From the NCBI GenBank assembly GCA_934504065.1, contig CAKSVQ010000058.1:1-12796 (forward strand): a DNA stretch of 12,796 bases, read 5' to 3'. The first letter of the stretch is position 1; the number at the start of each line of letters is the position of its first letter. The notes under the pieces were generated by a model. The model saw only the letters and a program-made list of their open reading frames with translations, made no database searches and was not told the origin of the DNA. Both the position numbers and the translations under genes were made by a program. The stretch is from an uncultured Dysosmobacter sp. GTDB lineage: Bacteria > Bacillota > Clostridia > Oscillospirales > Oscillospiraceae. Shown in pieces: positions 1 through 5,159 of this stretch.

Positions 1-75
1 GGAGCTGGTGGACGGATTCGAACCCCCGACCTGCTGATTACAAATCAGCTGCTCTACCAGCTGAGCTACACCAGC
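1..75 (-). tRNA. tRNA-Thr (anticodon UGU), 3' A of CCA just outside the window
   Basis: Read on the minus strand, this folds as a full cloverleaf. The acceptor stem GCTGGTG pairs with CACCAGC, the D arm is GCTC...GAGC, and the T arm contains GGTTCGAATCC. The anticodon arm is CTGAT-TTTGTAA-ATCAG, so the anticodon is TGT and the tRNA reads ACA threonine codons. The discriminator T is at position 3 and the first two bases of an encoded CCA are at 2 and 1. The final A lies beyond the window. The gene has its own strong promoter to the right (102-130), so it is probably transcribed separately from the plus-strand genes that start at 175. Confidence 0.97.
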
Positions 76-101
76 AAGTTGTAGTCCTAACAGCAGGATT
101 T

Positions 102-130
102 ATATTACCAGACGAGTACGGTTTTGTCAA
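102..130 (-). promoter_or_regulatory. sigma-A type promoter of tRNA-Thr
   Basis: On the minus strand a perfect -35 TTGACA (130-125) is separated by exactly 17 bases from a -10 TAATAT (107-102). Transcription should start near 95, about 20 bases before the mature tRNA 5' end at 75. The near-consensus boxes fit a highly expressed stable RNA gene. Confidence 0.9.
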
Positions 131-160
131 TAACTTTTTCTCAATTTTTTCACTTTTTTC

Positions 161-168
161 AAGGAGGT
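161..168 (+). promoter_or_regulatory. ribosome-binding site that fixes a TTG start at 175
   Basis: AAGGAGGT is a full match to the anti-Shine-Dalgarno sequence. It sits 7 bases before a TTG at 175-177 that is in frame with the Cys-rich small protein. No ATG or GTG is available at this distance, so the TTG start is chosen over an in-frame TTG at 124 that has no ribosome-binding site. Confidence 0.7.
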
Positions 169-174
169 CTTTTT

Positions 175-363
175 TTGCTGTATAATACCTGGCGACGGCG
201 GCGCTTTCTCCCCCGCTGTACGCTATGCGGACGGGAGATTTCTTTATGGGCAGAATACTGGGCCTGCAACGGGCAGACCGTCTGCCGCGGCTGTCTTGCC
301 GAATTTGCGCGGGAGGAATTTGCTCCCTGTCGCGAGGTCTGCGGAAAGGAGGCGGTTCGATGA
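175..363 (+). CDS. small Cys-rich zinc-finger-like protein (62 aa)
   Basis: The product has no assigned function. Counting from the TTG start, it carries CxxC pairs at Cys15/Cys18 and Cys37/Cys40, plus Cys31, Cys52 and Cys56. An Arg-rich N-terminus (RRRR, residues 7-10) precedes the first pair. Two CxxC knuckles about 18 residues apart are the layout of a zinc ribbon or treble-clef finger, so metal binding is likely (inference). The stop codon overlaps the ATG of the next gene as ATGA at 360-363, which suggests translational coupling in a three-gene unit with 360-587 and 568-858. The last of these is a helix-turn-helix protein. No convincing promoter was found upstream. Coding status is supported by the ribosome-binding site, the Cys pattern and the coupled overlap. 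Confidence 0.7.
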   Translation: MLYNTWRRRRFLPRCTLCGREISLWAEYWACNGQTVCRGCLAEFAREEFAPCREVCGKEAVR

Positions 364-587
364 CCTTATCCCAGCTTTCCCCACTTTATGAAGAGAGCGC
401 GTGGGCGCTGCGGCGGCGCATCCGGCAGCTTCGTGCGCAGCAGCCCGCCACACCGGAGGCCTCCGCCGCCCTCGACCGCCGCATCCGGGCGCTTGTCCCG
501 CTGCTGCGGGAGAGCCGGGAGCTGGCGGAGCTGACGCGCCACTATTATGACAGGAGTTTTTACCGAAATGAACGCTATACCCTCTGA
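360..587 (+). CDS. small helical protein of unknown function (75 aa)
   Basis: The ATG at 360 is preceded by AAAGGAGG (345-352) with a 7-base gap. The ATG overlaps the stop of the upstream zinc-finger-like gene as ATGA. The reading frame is open further upstream to 225, but that part only shadows the previous gene. The protein is rich in Arg, Leu and Ala and is predicted by eye to be almost all helix. It ends in a more polar, aromatic tail (HYYDRSFYRNERYTL). No signal peptide, membrane segment or known motif was recognised. The next gene starts inside its last 20 bases. The tight packing suggests the three small proteins act together, but what they do cannot be read from the sequence. Confidence 0.7.
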   Translation: MTLSQLSPLYEESAWALRRRIRQLRAQQPATPEASAALDRRIRALVPLLRESRELAELTRHYYDRSFYRNERYTL

Positions 588-858
588 CTGCCGCACCGAC
601 TGGCCTGCGGAGATGGCCGTCTGGTCCCAGACCCCCGCAGACAATGCCGAGCAGCTCACCCGGCTGCACCAGAATCTGCGCAAGGCCTGCCGTCAGGAGC
701 TGACCGCCCGCCAGCTTGAGGTCCTTTCCCTGCGCTACGGGCAGCAGCTTGGCTCTGCCGCCATTGCCCGCCGCCTTGGCGTGAACCGCTCCACCGTCCA
801 CCGGACGCTGCACCGGGCGGAGGAGCGGCTGCGCCGCTGCCTGCAATACTCTCTATGA
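568..858 (+). CDS. small sigma-70 region 4-like helix-turn-helix protein (96 aa)
   Basis: The C-terminal half starts with LTARQLEVLSLRYGQ and continues with a helix-turn-helix (AAIARRLGVNRSTVHRTLHRAEERL). This is the pattern of sigma-70 region 4 and LuxR/GerE-type DNA-binding domains. The N-terminal 40 residues show no sigma region 2, so it cannot be a complete sigma factor. It is better seen as a DNA-binding regulator or a sigma-like fragment. The chosen ATG at 568 has AGGAG at 552-556, a rather long 11-base spacing. An alternative ATG at 547 lacks a ribosome-binding site. The gene overlaps the end of the previous one by 20 bases. No clear terminator follows before the promoter at 896. Confidence 0.8.
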   Translation: MNAIPSDCRTDWPAEMAVWSQTPADNAEQLTRLHQNLRKACRQELTARQLEVLSLRYGQQLGSAAIARRLGVNRSTVHRTLHRAEERLRRCLQYSL

Positions 859-895
859 GCTAATTTACCGAAAAGCCTTTTTGTGCGCTTGCTAC

Positions 896-924
896 TTGTG
901 ATTTTGCCTTCCCAGCCGTATAAT
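896..924 (+). promoter_or_regulatory. sigma-A type promoter of the YitT-racemase unit
   Basis: TTGTGA (896-901) and a perfect TATAAT (919-924) are separated by exactly 17 bases. The predicted start of transcription is near 931, leaving a leader of about 40 bases before the ATG at 974. It lies in the gap after the small helix-turn-helix gene, so the downstream genes can be expressed independently. Confidence 0.85.
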
Positions 925-973
925 CGGACTAGGGAGGGTATCCTATCAGAAGAATTGAATCAGGAGGTACGCC

Positions 974-1852
974 ATGCTCTACAACACGCTGCACAACCGC
1001 TGGCTGCGGATCGTGGCCGCCGTGGCGGGGGAACTGATCTCCGCCGCCGGACTGAACCTGTTCATCGTGCCGCTGCACCTGTATACAGGCGGCACTATGG
1101 GCGTGTGCCAGCTCATCCGCACACTGCTGCAAGCCCACTGGGACTTCGGGCCCCACGACGTTGCGGGTATCCTCTATTTTCTGGTAAACATTCCCATTTT
1201 GCTGGTGGGCTTCCGCTATCTGGGGCGGGGGCTGGTGATCCGCACCATGATCTGCACCGCCGCCTATTCCCTTTTTTACAGTCTCATTCCTATCCCCGCA
1301 GTCCCCATCGTGGGGGACTATCTCACCGCCTGCCTGCTGGGCGGCATCCTCACCGGAGTGGGCAGCGGCATCGTGCTCACCTGCGGGTGCAGCAGCGGCG
1401 GACTGGATGTGATCGGCCTGTGCCTGAGCAAGCAGGGCAGCAGCTTCACCGTGGGCCGCTTTTCCCTGACCTTTAATGTGTTTTTATACGCCGCCTGTCT
1501 CATTCTTTTCAGCCCGGAGGTGGCGATCTACTCGGTGATCTATAACTTTTTCACCTCCATGGTGCTGGACCGGATGCACCAGCAGAACGTCAGCGTCATG
1601 GCGCTGATCTTCACCCACGCGGATGAGCATCTGCTGGGCACCTTCATCACTGACCATCTGGGCCGAGGCGTGACCTATTGGAACGGAACGGGCGCATACA
1701 CTGGAAAGGATGTGCACGTGCTATGCGTCAGCCTTTCCAAATACGAGATTGAAGAGCTGCTCCACGCGGTGCGGACCATTGACCCACAGGCGTTTCTGAC
1801 CGTGCAGGAGGGCGTTCACATCTATGGAAATTTCCGAAGAAAGCTGGAGTGA
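974..1852 (+). CDS. YitT-family membrane protein (DUF161 plus DUF2179)
   Basis: This 292-residue protein has the usual length and layout of the YitT family. About five hydrophobic segments fill residues 10-205, including a Gly-rich stretch (GGILTGVGSGIVLTCGCSSGG) around residues 120-145 that is typical of the family. A soluble C-terminal DUF2179-like domain follows, from about residue 205 to the end. The family sits in the cytoplasmic membrane; its transported substrate or signal is not established. The ATG is preceded by AGGAGG (962-967) with a 6-base gap and by a consensus promoter at 896-924. The racemase-family gene starts 3 bases after the stop, so the two are co-transcribed and perhaps coupled. 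Confidence 0.9.
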   Translation: MLYNTLHNRWLRIVAAVAGELISAAGLNLFIVPLHLYTGGTMGVCQLIRTLLQAHWDFGPHDVAGILYFLVNIPILLVGFRYLGRGLVIRTMICTAAYSLFYSLIPIPAVPIVGDYLTACLLGGILTGVGSGIVLTCGCSSGGLDVIGLCLSKQGSSFTVGRFSLTFNVFLYAACLILFSPEVAIYSVIYNFFTSMVLDRMHQQNVSVMALIFTHADEHLLGTFITDHLGRGVTYWNGTGAYTGKDVHVLCVSLSKYEIEELLHAVRTIDPQAFLTVQEGVHIYGNFRRKLE

Positions 1853-1855
1853 CCT

Positions 1856-2509
1856 ATGTTTGACCATCCCATTGCCGTGCTGGCAGGAACCCCGGTAGAC
1901 ACCCAAATGGGGCTGGAGTGCCTGCATCGGGCCGGGCTTTCCGGTCTGGCCTTTCCCATGGCCGAAGACCCCCGGGCCCAGACCGCTTTTCAGATCTCCT
2001 CGCCGGAGGAAAAGACGGCGGCGGTGCTGGCCGTGCTGCGCCGCGCCCGGCAGCAGGGATGCGGTCGGGCCTTTATTTACTGCAACTCCCTCTCCGGCGC
2101 GGTGGATTTCCCGCCGCTGGCAGAGACCACCGGAATGCGCATCATCACACCGCTGGACGTTTACCGGGCGCTGGCTCCTCAGTACCGCCGTCTGGGGCTG
2201 ATCGCCGCCAACGCGCAGGGGCTGGCGGGCATTGAGCGGACGCTGCTGGGGGCCAACCCCACGCTGGACCTGCTGGGGGCCTGTATGCTCCCGGTGGTGC
2301 TGTCCATTGAAGCCTCCCTCCCGCCGGAGGAGCTGGTGTCCCGCCACCATCTGCCGGAGCTTGCGGAGTGGTTCTGCCAGTGCGGCATGGAGGCGCTGGT
2401 GCTGGGCTGCACCCACTTCCCTTATTTCAAAGAAGCCCTCGCCCGCCGGACAAGCCTGCCCCTCATCGACCCGGCCGAAGAAATGCTGCGCCTGATCCAA
2501 GAAGAGTAA
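1856..2509 (+). CDS. aspartate/glutamate racemase family protein
   Basis: The 217-residue protein has the two conserved cysteine motifs of cofactor-independent amino acid racemases: YCNSLSG with Cys76 and LGCTHFPYF with Cys185. In the family these two cysteines act as the acid/base pair that removes and returns the alpha proton. The N-terminus reads AGTPVDTQMG instead of the DSG motif of glutamate racemase MurI, and the protein is shorter than typical MurI (about 265 aa). It is therefore probably not the cell-wall MurI, and the substrate is unknown. GGAG at 1846-1849 lies 6 bases before the ATG. The gene follows the YitT gene by 3 bases and is closed by the terminator at 2602-2636. Confidence 0.88.
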   Translation: MFDHPIAVLAGTPVDTQMGLECLHRAGLSGLAFPMAEDPRAQTAFQISSPEEKTAAVLAVLRRARQQGCGRAFIYCNSLSGAVDFPPLAETTGMRIITPLDVYRALAPQYRRLGLIAANAQGLAGIERTLLGANPTLDLLGACMLPVVLSIEASLPPEELVSRHHLPELAEWFCQCGMEALVLGCTHFPYFKEALARRTSLPLIDPAEEMLRLIQEE

Positions 2510-2546
2510 ACGTCTTCTTTCACGGTGCTGCCGTGTTTGACGGAAA

Positions 2547-2563
2547 TGCGCGCGTTGCGCGCA
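2547..2563. repeat. short GC-rich hairpin after the racemase gene
   Basis: TGCGCGC and GCGCGCA form a 7-base-pair stem around a GTT loop. No T-run follows. It lies in the 3' untranslated part of the YitT-racemase transcript, ahead of the true terminator, and may simply protect the 3' end (inference). Confidence 0.55.
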
Positions 2564-2601
2564 GGTGAAGGCAGCGGACTCAAGCTTACATGACTAGCAA
2601 T

Positions 2602-2636
2602 AAAAATCACTCATCCATCTGGATGAGTGATTTTTT
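2602..2636 (+). terminator. strong intrinsic terminator of the YitT-racemase unit
   Basis: A perfect 15-base-pair stem is closed by the 4-base loop ATCT (2617-2620). The core arms are ATCACTCATCC and GGATGAGTGAT, and the right arm runs into six T residues (2631-2636). The left arm begins with five A residues, so it could also stop transcription arriving from the right. Confidence 0.95.
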
Positions 2637-2693
2637 GCTTTACGTTGATGAAAAAATGCAAAATCTTCCGTTCTCCGCAAGGAAGGGGATGTT

Positions 2694-2726
2694 TGCAGGG
2701 GAAACCTTAGTCGGGTTTCCCCTGCT
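2694..2726. repeat. 33-base palindromic repeat, copy 1
   Basis: The arms GCAGGGGAAACC (2695-2706) and GGTTTCCCCTGC (2714-2725) pair perfectly around the loop TTAGTCG. The whole 33 bases, including the loop, are identical to 2948-2980. Identity of the loop as well as the stem shows the copies are related by duplication or dispersal rather than by chance. Confidence 0.9.
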
Positions 2727-2727
2727 C

Positions 2728-2767
2728 AGGCTGTCGAAAAAGTCTACATAGACTTTTTCGACAGCCT
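2728..2767. repeat. 40-base near-perfect palindrome
   Basis: Two 19-base arms starting AGGCTGTCGAAAAAGTC and ending GACTTTTTCGACAGCCT are exact reverse complements around a central CA (2747-2748). It stands 1 base after copy 1 of the 33-base repeat. A related TTTTCGACA string precedes copy 2 (around 2935). The length and perfection suggest a transcribed hairpin or a mobile palindromic unit. Confidence 0.85.
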
Positions 2768-2829
2768 TCCTAATGCCTCGTTTTTTTCCTGCTGCGCAGC
2801 CAAAAAAGCTGCCGCTGCGCGGCGCAAAC

Positions 2830-2850
2830 GCCCGCGTTTGCGGGCTTTTT
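2830..2850 (+). terminator. terminator-like hairpin inside the repeat block
   Basis: GCCCGC (2830-2835), loop GTTT, GCGGGC (2840-2845), then five T residues (2846-2850). It has the form of an intrinsic terminator on the plus strand, but there is no gene immediately upstream apart from the racemase unit, which already has its own terminator at 2602-2636. It could stop read-through. Confidence 0.5.
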
Positions 2851-2947
2851 GCAGGCATTCGATCCAACACGAAGGGGCTCCCGCCCCCTCGTACTCCCCC
2901 TGCTAAATAGAATCTTTTTCCGTCAAACACAGGTTTTCGACAAGCTG

Positions 2948-2980
2948 TGCAGGGGAAACCTTAGTCGGGTTTCCCCTGCT
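2948..2980. repeat. 33-base palindromic repeat, copy 2
   Basis: Identical over 33 bases to 2694-2726. Here it runs into five T residues (2980-2984), so on the plus strand it also fits an intrinsic terminator. Confidence 0.9.
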
Positions 2981-3000
2981 TTTTAATTCCCCCGCAGGAT

Positions 3001-3019
3001 AAGTTTGCGCAGCAAACTT
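3001..3019. repeat. short perfect hairpin next to the tRNA-Gly palindrome
   Basis: AAGTTTGC (3001-3008) and GCAAACTT (3012-3019) pair around GCA. Its last two bases are shared with the left end of the large palindrome at 3018-3076, so the two structures compete or stack. Confidence 0.6.
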
Positions 3020-3076
3020 GCCCGCTCCAAAAAGAAACACCACCCAATGGGTGGTGTTTCTTTTTGGAGCGGGCAA
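3018..3076 (-). terminator. terminator of tRNA-Gly within a 59-base perfect palindrome
   Basis: Centred on 3047, the sequence is a perfect palindrome from 3018 to 3076. On the minus strand the stem AAGAAACACCACCC pairs with GGGTGGTGTTTCTT around ATT and continues into a T-run, the standard form of an intrinsic terminator. Unusually, the pairing extends into the tRNA gene: TTGCCCGCTCCA at the tRNA 3' end has its exact reverse complement, TGGAGCGGGCAA, downstream of the terminator T-run. Confidence 0.88.
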
Positions 3077-3140
3077 CGAGGCTCGAACTCGCTACCTCCA
3101 CCTTGGCAAGGTGGCGCTCTACCAGATGAGCTATGCCCGC
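3065..3140 (-). tRNA. tRNA-Gly (anticodon GCC) with encoded CCA
   Basis: On the minus strand the acceptor stem GCGGGCA pairs with TGCCCGC, followed by discriminator T and an encoded CCA (3067-3065). The anticodon arm CCACC-TTGCCAA-GGTGG gives anticodon GCC, which reads GGC and GGT glycine codons. The D arm contains GCTC...GAGC and the T arm GAGTTCGAGCCTC. Its own promoter lies at 3153-3181 and a terminator hairpin follows directly. Confidence 0.97.
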
Positions 3141-3152
3141 GGAACAAAATAG

Positions 3153-3181
3153 ATTTTAGCAGGCACGCCGCGATTTGTCAA
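3153..3181 (-). promoter_or_regulatory. sigma-A type promoter of tRNA-Gly
   Basis: On the minus strand a perfect -35 TTGACA (3181-3176) is spaced 17 bases from TAAAAT (3158-3153). Start of transcription is expected near 3146, just before the tRNA 5' end at 3140. The same TTGACA-N17-TAANAT design is seen at the tRNA-Thr promoter (102-130). Confidence 0.9.
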
Positions 3182-3211
3182 GCATTTTCTCAAAATTTTC
3201 TCTTCTTTTTC

Positions 3212-3928
3212 TCAGGTCCCGTCCGGCTCCGTGGTCTCCGCCGCAGGCTCCTCTGCCTGCGGCGCGGCGGCCAGTTCTTCCTCTGTGGGGGCAAGCAGAA
3301 ACTCCACCAGCCCCACCGGGCCCTGCGCGGGATAATAATTCACCAGCCACGGCTCCTCGTCTGTCAGGCCGTACTGCTCCCGCACCTGCGCCACGGCGGT
3401 CTCCACATCGCTCTGGCCGCTCTGTCCCCAATAGCCGATCCGCACCGCCAGTTCCGTCTTGCCCTCGGCAAGGGCGGTTTCCAGCAGGCTGTATACCGCC
3501 TCCGGCCGGGTGGCGCTGACCAGCGACTGGATCTGCTCCGCCGTCCGGCGGTAGGCAATCTGCACGGCGATCTCATTGTATCCCCGCTGGGCCTGCGAGG
3601 ACGTGGTGATATAGGCCACAGCGTACGCGCCCAGCGGCGTCTGCTCCTGAATTTCCGCCGCCGCCCGCTCCAGCGTGTCTGCCGCCGGGGTCTCCCCCTC
3701 GTAATCATACAGGCGGATGACCGCCGTTTCCGTGTGCTGGCCGATCAGCAGCAGCAGGTCGTTGACCACATCCTGATAGTTCTCCGCTCGCAGCGTGTCG
3801 GCGGTCTCGCTTTCCCAGAACTTGCTGCTGTGGGGCTCTGTGGTGCTGTATTCCCGCTCCAGCAGGGAGGCGCACCCGCTCAGCAGCACGGCCGCCAGCA
3901 GCAGCGCCGGAAGCATTCCCTTTTTCAC
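3212..3928 (-). CDS. predicted lipoprotein of unknown function (238 aa)
   Basis: The N-terminus has the layout of a bacterial lipoprotein signal. A positively charged start (MKK) is followed by a hydrophobic stretch and the lipobox LSGC with Cys19 as the expected lipidation and cleavage site, so the mature protein should be anchored on the outer face of the membrane. The body (residues 30-215) looks like mixed helix and strand with no recognised motif. The last 25 residues are an acidic Ala/Glu/Pro-rich tail. The start is GTG at 3928, with GGAGG at 3937-3941 and an 8-base gap. It begins 25 bases after the second LUD gene and is the last gene of the topoisomerase-LUD series. No hairpin terminator follows before the tRNA-Gly promoter 31 bases downstream. 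Confidence 0.85.
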   Translation of the reverse strand: MKKGMLPALLLAAVLLSGCASLLEREYSTTEPHSSKFWESETADTLRAENYQDVVNDLLLLIGQHTETAVIRLYDYEGETPAADTLERAAAEIQEQTPLGAYAVAYITTSSQAQRGYNEIAVQIAYRRTAEQIQSLVSATRPEAVYSLLETALAEGKTELAVRIGYWGQSGQSDVETAVAQVREQYGLTDEEPWLVNYYPAQGPVGLVEFLLAPTEEELAAAPQAEEPAAETTEPDGT

Positions 3929-3953
3929 AGGCCCCGCCTCCCCTTTCTTTCGC

Positions 3954-4553
3954 TCAATAGCCCAAGGGCTGGTCGATCAGCACGACCTCTGTCTCCATGC
4001 CGGACATGGGGGCCCACAAAACCGTCAGCGCGCGGCAGACCCGCTCCGGGCTCTTGCAGTCATAGCAGTGCTCGCCGCCTGCGGCGCAGGGCGTTTTGAC
4101 CTGCTTGCGCTGGGCGTTCTTCGGCCCCGCCGTGTTCCGCGCCCTGAAAAGCGCTTCCTCGTAAGTGGGGGCCAGCTTGTTGCGCCCCACCACCAGATAG
4201 ACCTTTTCGTGGCCGTACAGCGTAGAGGCCACCCGGTTGCCAATGCCGTCGATGTTGATGATCTCCCCGGTCTCCGCAAGGCCGTTGACCGAAGTGATGT
4301 ACACCCTGGCGTGGGCGGCCTCCGGCCCCAGAGGGAAACCGTGCATATGGGAATAGACCTGATTGTGCGCCCGCAGGCGCTCCCAGAGGTCCATTTCCTC
4401 CAGCGTGATGGACCCGCCAAAGCCCACGCTCACGCCGTCGATGGCGCCGTCCAGATAGTCCGCCGCCTCTTTGGCCGTGGCGAACGTCCGCACGGAAAAG
4501 CCCCGCTGCCGCAGCGCCTCCGCAGTGCGCTCCAATGCCGTGTTCTTTTCCAT
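3954..4553 (-). CDS. LUD-domain protein (lactate utilization LutC/YkgG-like), copy 2
   Basis: This 199-residue protein belongs to the LUD (DUF162) family, judged by VSVGFGGSITL, GLAETGEIINIDGIGNR and KVYLVVGRNKLAPTYEEA. Family members related to LutC take part in L-lactate oxidation, but this stand-alone form has no LutA or LutB partner here, so lactate as substrate is not shown. The C-terminal part carries Cys156, Cys163, Cys166 and Cys173 (C-x6-C-x2-C-x6-C, with CYDCKSP in the middle), a likely metal or iron-sulfur site (inference). It is a close tandem paralogue of the gene at 4553-5140, and its ATG overlaps that gene's stop. An in-frame GTG at 4556 with GAGGAG 8 bases upstream is an equally good start. 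Confidence 0.88.
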   Translation of the reverse strand: MEKNTALERTAEALRQRGFSVRTFATAKEAADYLDGAIDGVSVGFGGSITLEEMDLWERLRAHNQVYSHMHGFPLGPEAAHARVYITSVNGLAETGEIINIDGIGNRVASTLYGHEKVYLVVGRNKLAPTYEEALFRARNTAGPKNAQRKQVKTPCAAGGEHCYDCKSPERVCRALTVLWAPMSGMETEVVLIDQPLGY

Positions 4554-5140
4554 CACAGTCCCAACTCCTCATCGATCAAAATGATCTCCGTCTCCATGCC
4601 CATCATGGCCTCCCACTGCACCACCAGTCCCCGGCAGATGCGGTCCGGGCTCTTGCAGTCATAGCAGCGGTCACCTTTGACGGCGCAGGGCGTCTTTTTC
4701 CCCAGACGCTGGGCGTTTTTCGGCGCGGCAATGTTCCGCGCCCGCCAGAGGGCTTCTTCATAAGTAGGGGCCAGCTTGTTGCGGCCCACCACCAGATAGA
4801 CCTTTTCATGACCATAGACCATGGAGGCCACCCGGTTGCCGGTGCCGTCGATATTGATGAGCTCTCCCGTCTCCGCAAGGCCGTTGACCGAGGTGACGTA
4901 CACCCCGGCATCCGCCGCCGCGCCGCAGGCAGCCACACCGTCCGTCCAGTGCCAATGTACCTCGTTATGGCCCACAAGGCGGTCATAAAGCCCCATGGCC
5001 TGCAGCGTCATGGACCCGCCAAAGCCCACGCTCACACCGTCGATGGCGCCGTCCAGATAGTCCGCCGCCTCTTTGGCCGTGGCAAAGGTCTGTACGCGGT
5101 AGCCCCGCTTCTCCAGATTCTTTCTTACCGTATCAAACAT
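4553..5140 (-). CDS. LUD-domain protein (lactate utilization LutC/YkgG-like), copy 1
   Basis: The 195-residue protein shares the whole layout of its neighbour: VSVGFGGSMTL, GLAETGELINIDGTGNR, KVYLVVGRNKLAPTYEEA and four cysteines (152, 159, 162, 169) with the same C-x6-C-x2-C-x6-C spacing. The most divergent stretch is residues 58-80 (HNEVHWHWTDGVAACG here; MHGFPLG in the other copy). This may be where ligands or partners differ. The ATG has GGAGG (5153-5149) 8 bases upstream. It starts 19 bases after the topoisomerase A gene, so it is probably co-transcribed with it. The function is uncertain beyond the family name. Confidence 0.88.
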   Translation of the reverse strand: MFDTVRKNLEKRGYRVQTFATAKEAADYLDGAIDGVSVGFGGSMTLQAMGLYDRLVGHNEVHWHWTDGVAACGAAADAGVYVTSVNGLAETGELINIDGTGNRVASMVYGHEKVYLVVGRNKLAPTYEEALWRARNIAAPKNAQRLGKKTPCAVKGDRCYDCKSPDRICRGLVVQWEAMMGMETEIILIDEELGL

Positions 5141-5159
5141 TTCCCTCTCCTCCTGTTGT

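Larger units (their letters stand above)
2694..2984. repeat. gene-free block of consecutive hairpins bounded by 33-base direct repeats
   Basis: No gene is supported between 2510 and 3064. This part is almost fully palindromic. It contains hairpins at 2694-2726, 2728-2767, 2791-2800 (GCTGCGCAGC), 2811-2823 (GCCGC-TGC-GCGGC), 2824-2841 (GCAAACGC/GCGTTTGC), 2869-2892 and 2948-2980. AATGCCT at 2772-2778 can pair with AGGCATT at 2853-2859 and enclose the inner hairpins. GCCCGC-GTTT-GCGGGC followed by TTTTT (2830-2850) and the last hairpin followed by TTTTT (2980-2984) look like terminators. The open frame on the minus strand here (2640-2930) has no ribosome-binding site or family resemblance and is taken as a by-product of the repeat. 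It may be a dispersed palindromic repeat or a structured RNA. Confidence 0.7.

Noticed and set aside
181..186. Perfect TATAAT as a promoter on the plus strand
   Set aside because: The best -35 at 17 bases (TTCAAG, 158-163) is poor, and the hexamer lies just inside the zinc-finger-like gene whose start is fixed by AAGGAGGT at 161-168.
225..359. Upstream extension of the small helical protein
   Set aside because: It only shadows the Cys-rich gene in another frame; the ATG at 360 has a good ribosome-binding site and an ATGA overlap.
883..1476. Long open frame on the plus strand overlapping the YitT gene
   Set aside because: It is low-complexity His/Arg/Pro-rich text with no ribosome-binding site, while the overlapping frame is a clear YitT-family protein.
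2640..2930. Open frame of 96 codons on the minus strand
   Set aside because: It runs through several perfect palindromes, has no ribosome-binding site and resembles no protein family; it is a by-product of the repeats.
2694..2980. CRISPR array
   Set aside because: There are only two copies of the 33-base repeat, 254 bases apart, with palindromic sequence rather than unique spacers between them.
3005..4099. Open frame of 364 codons on the plus strand across the tRNA-Gly gene
   Set aside because: It crosses a tRNA and lies opposite the lipoprotein and LUD genes, which have good starts and recognisable features.
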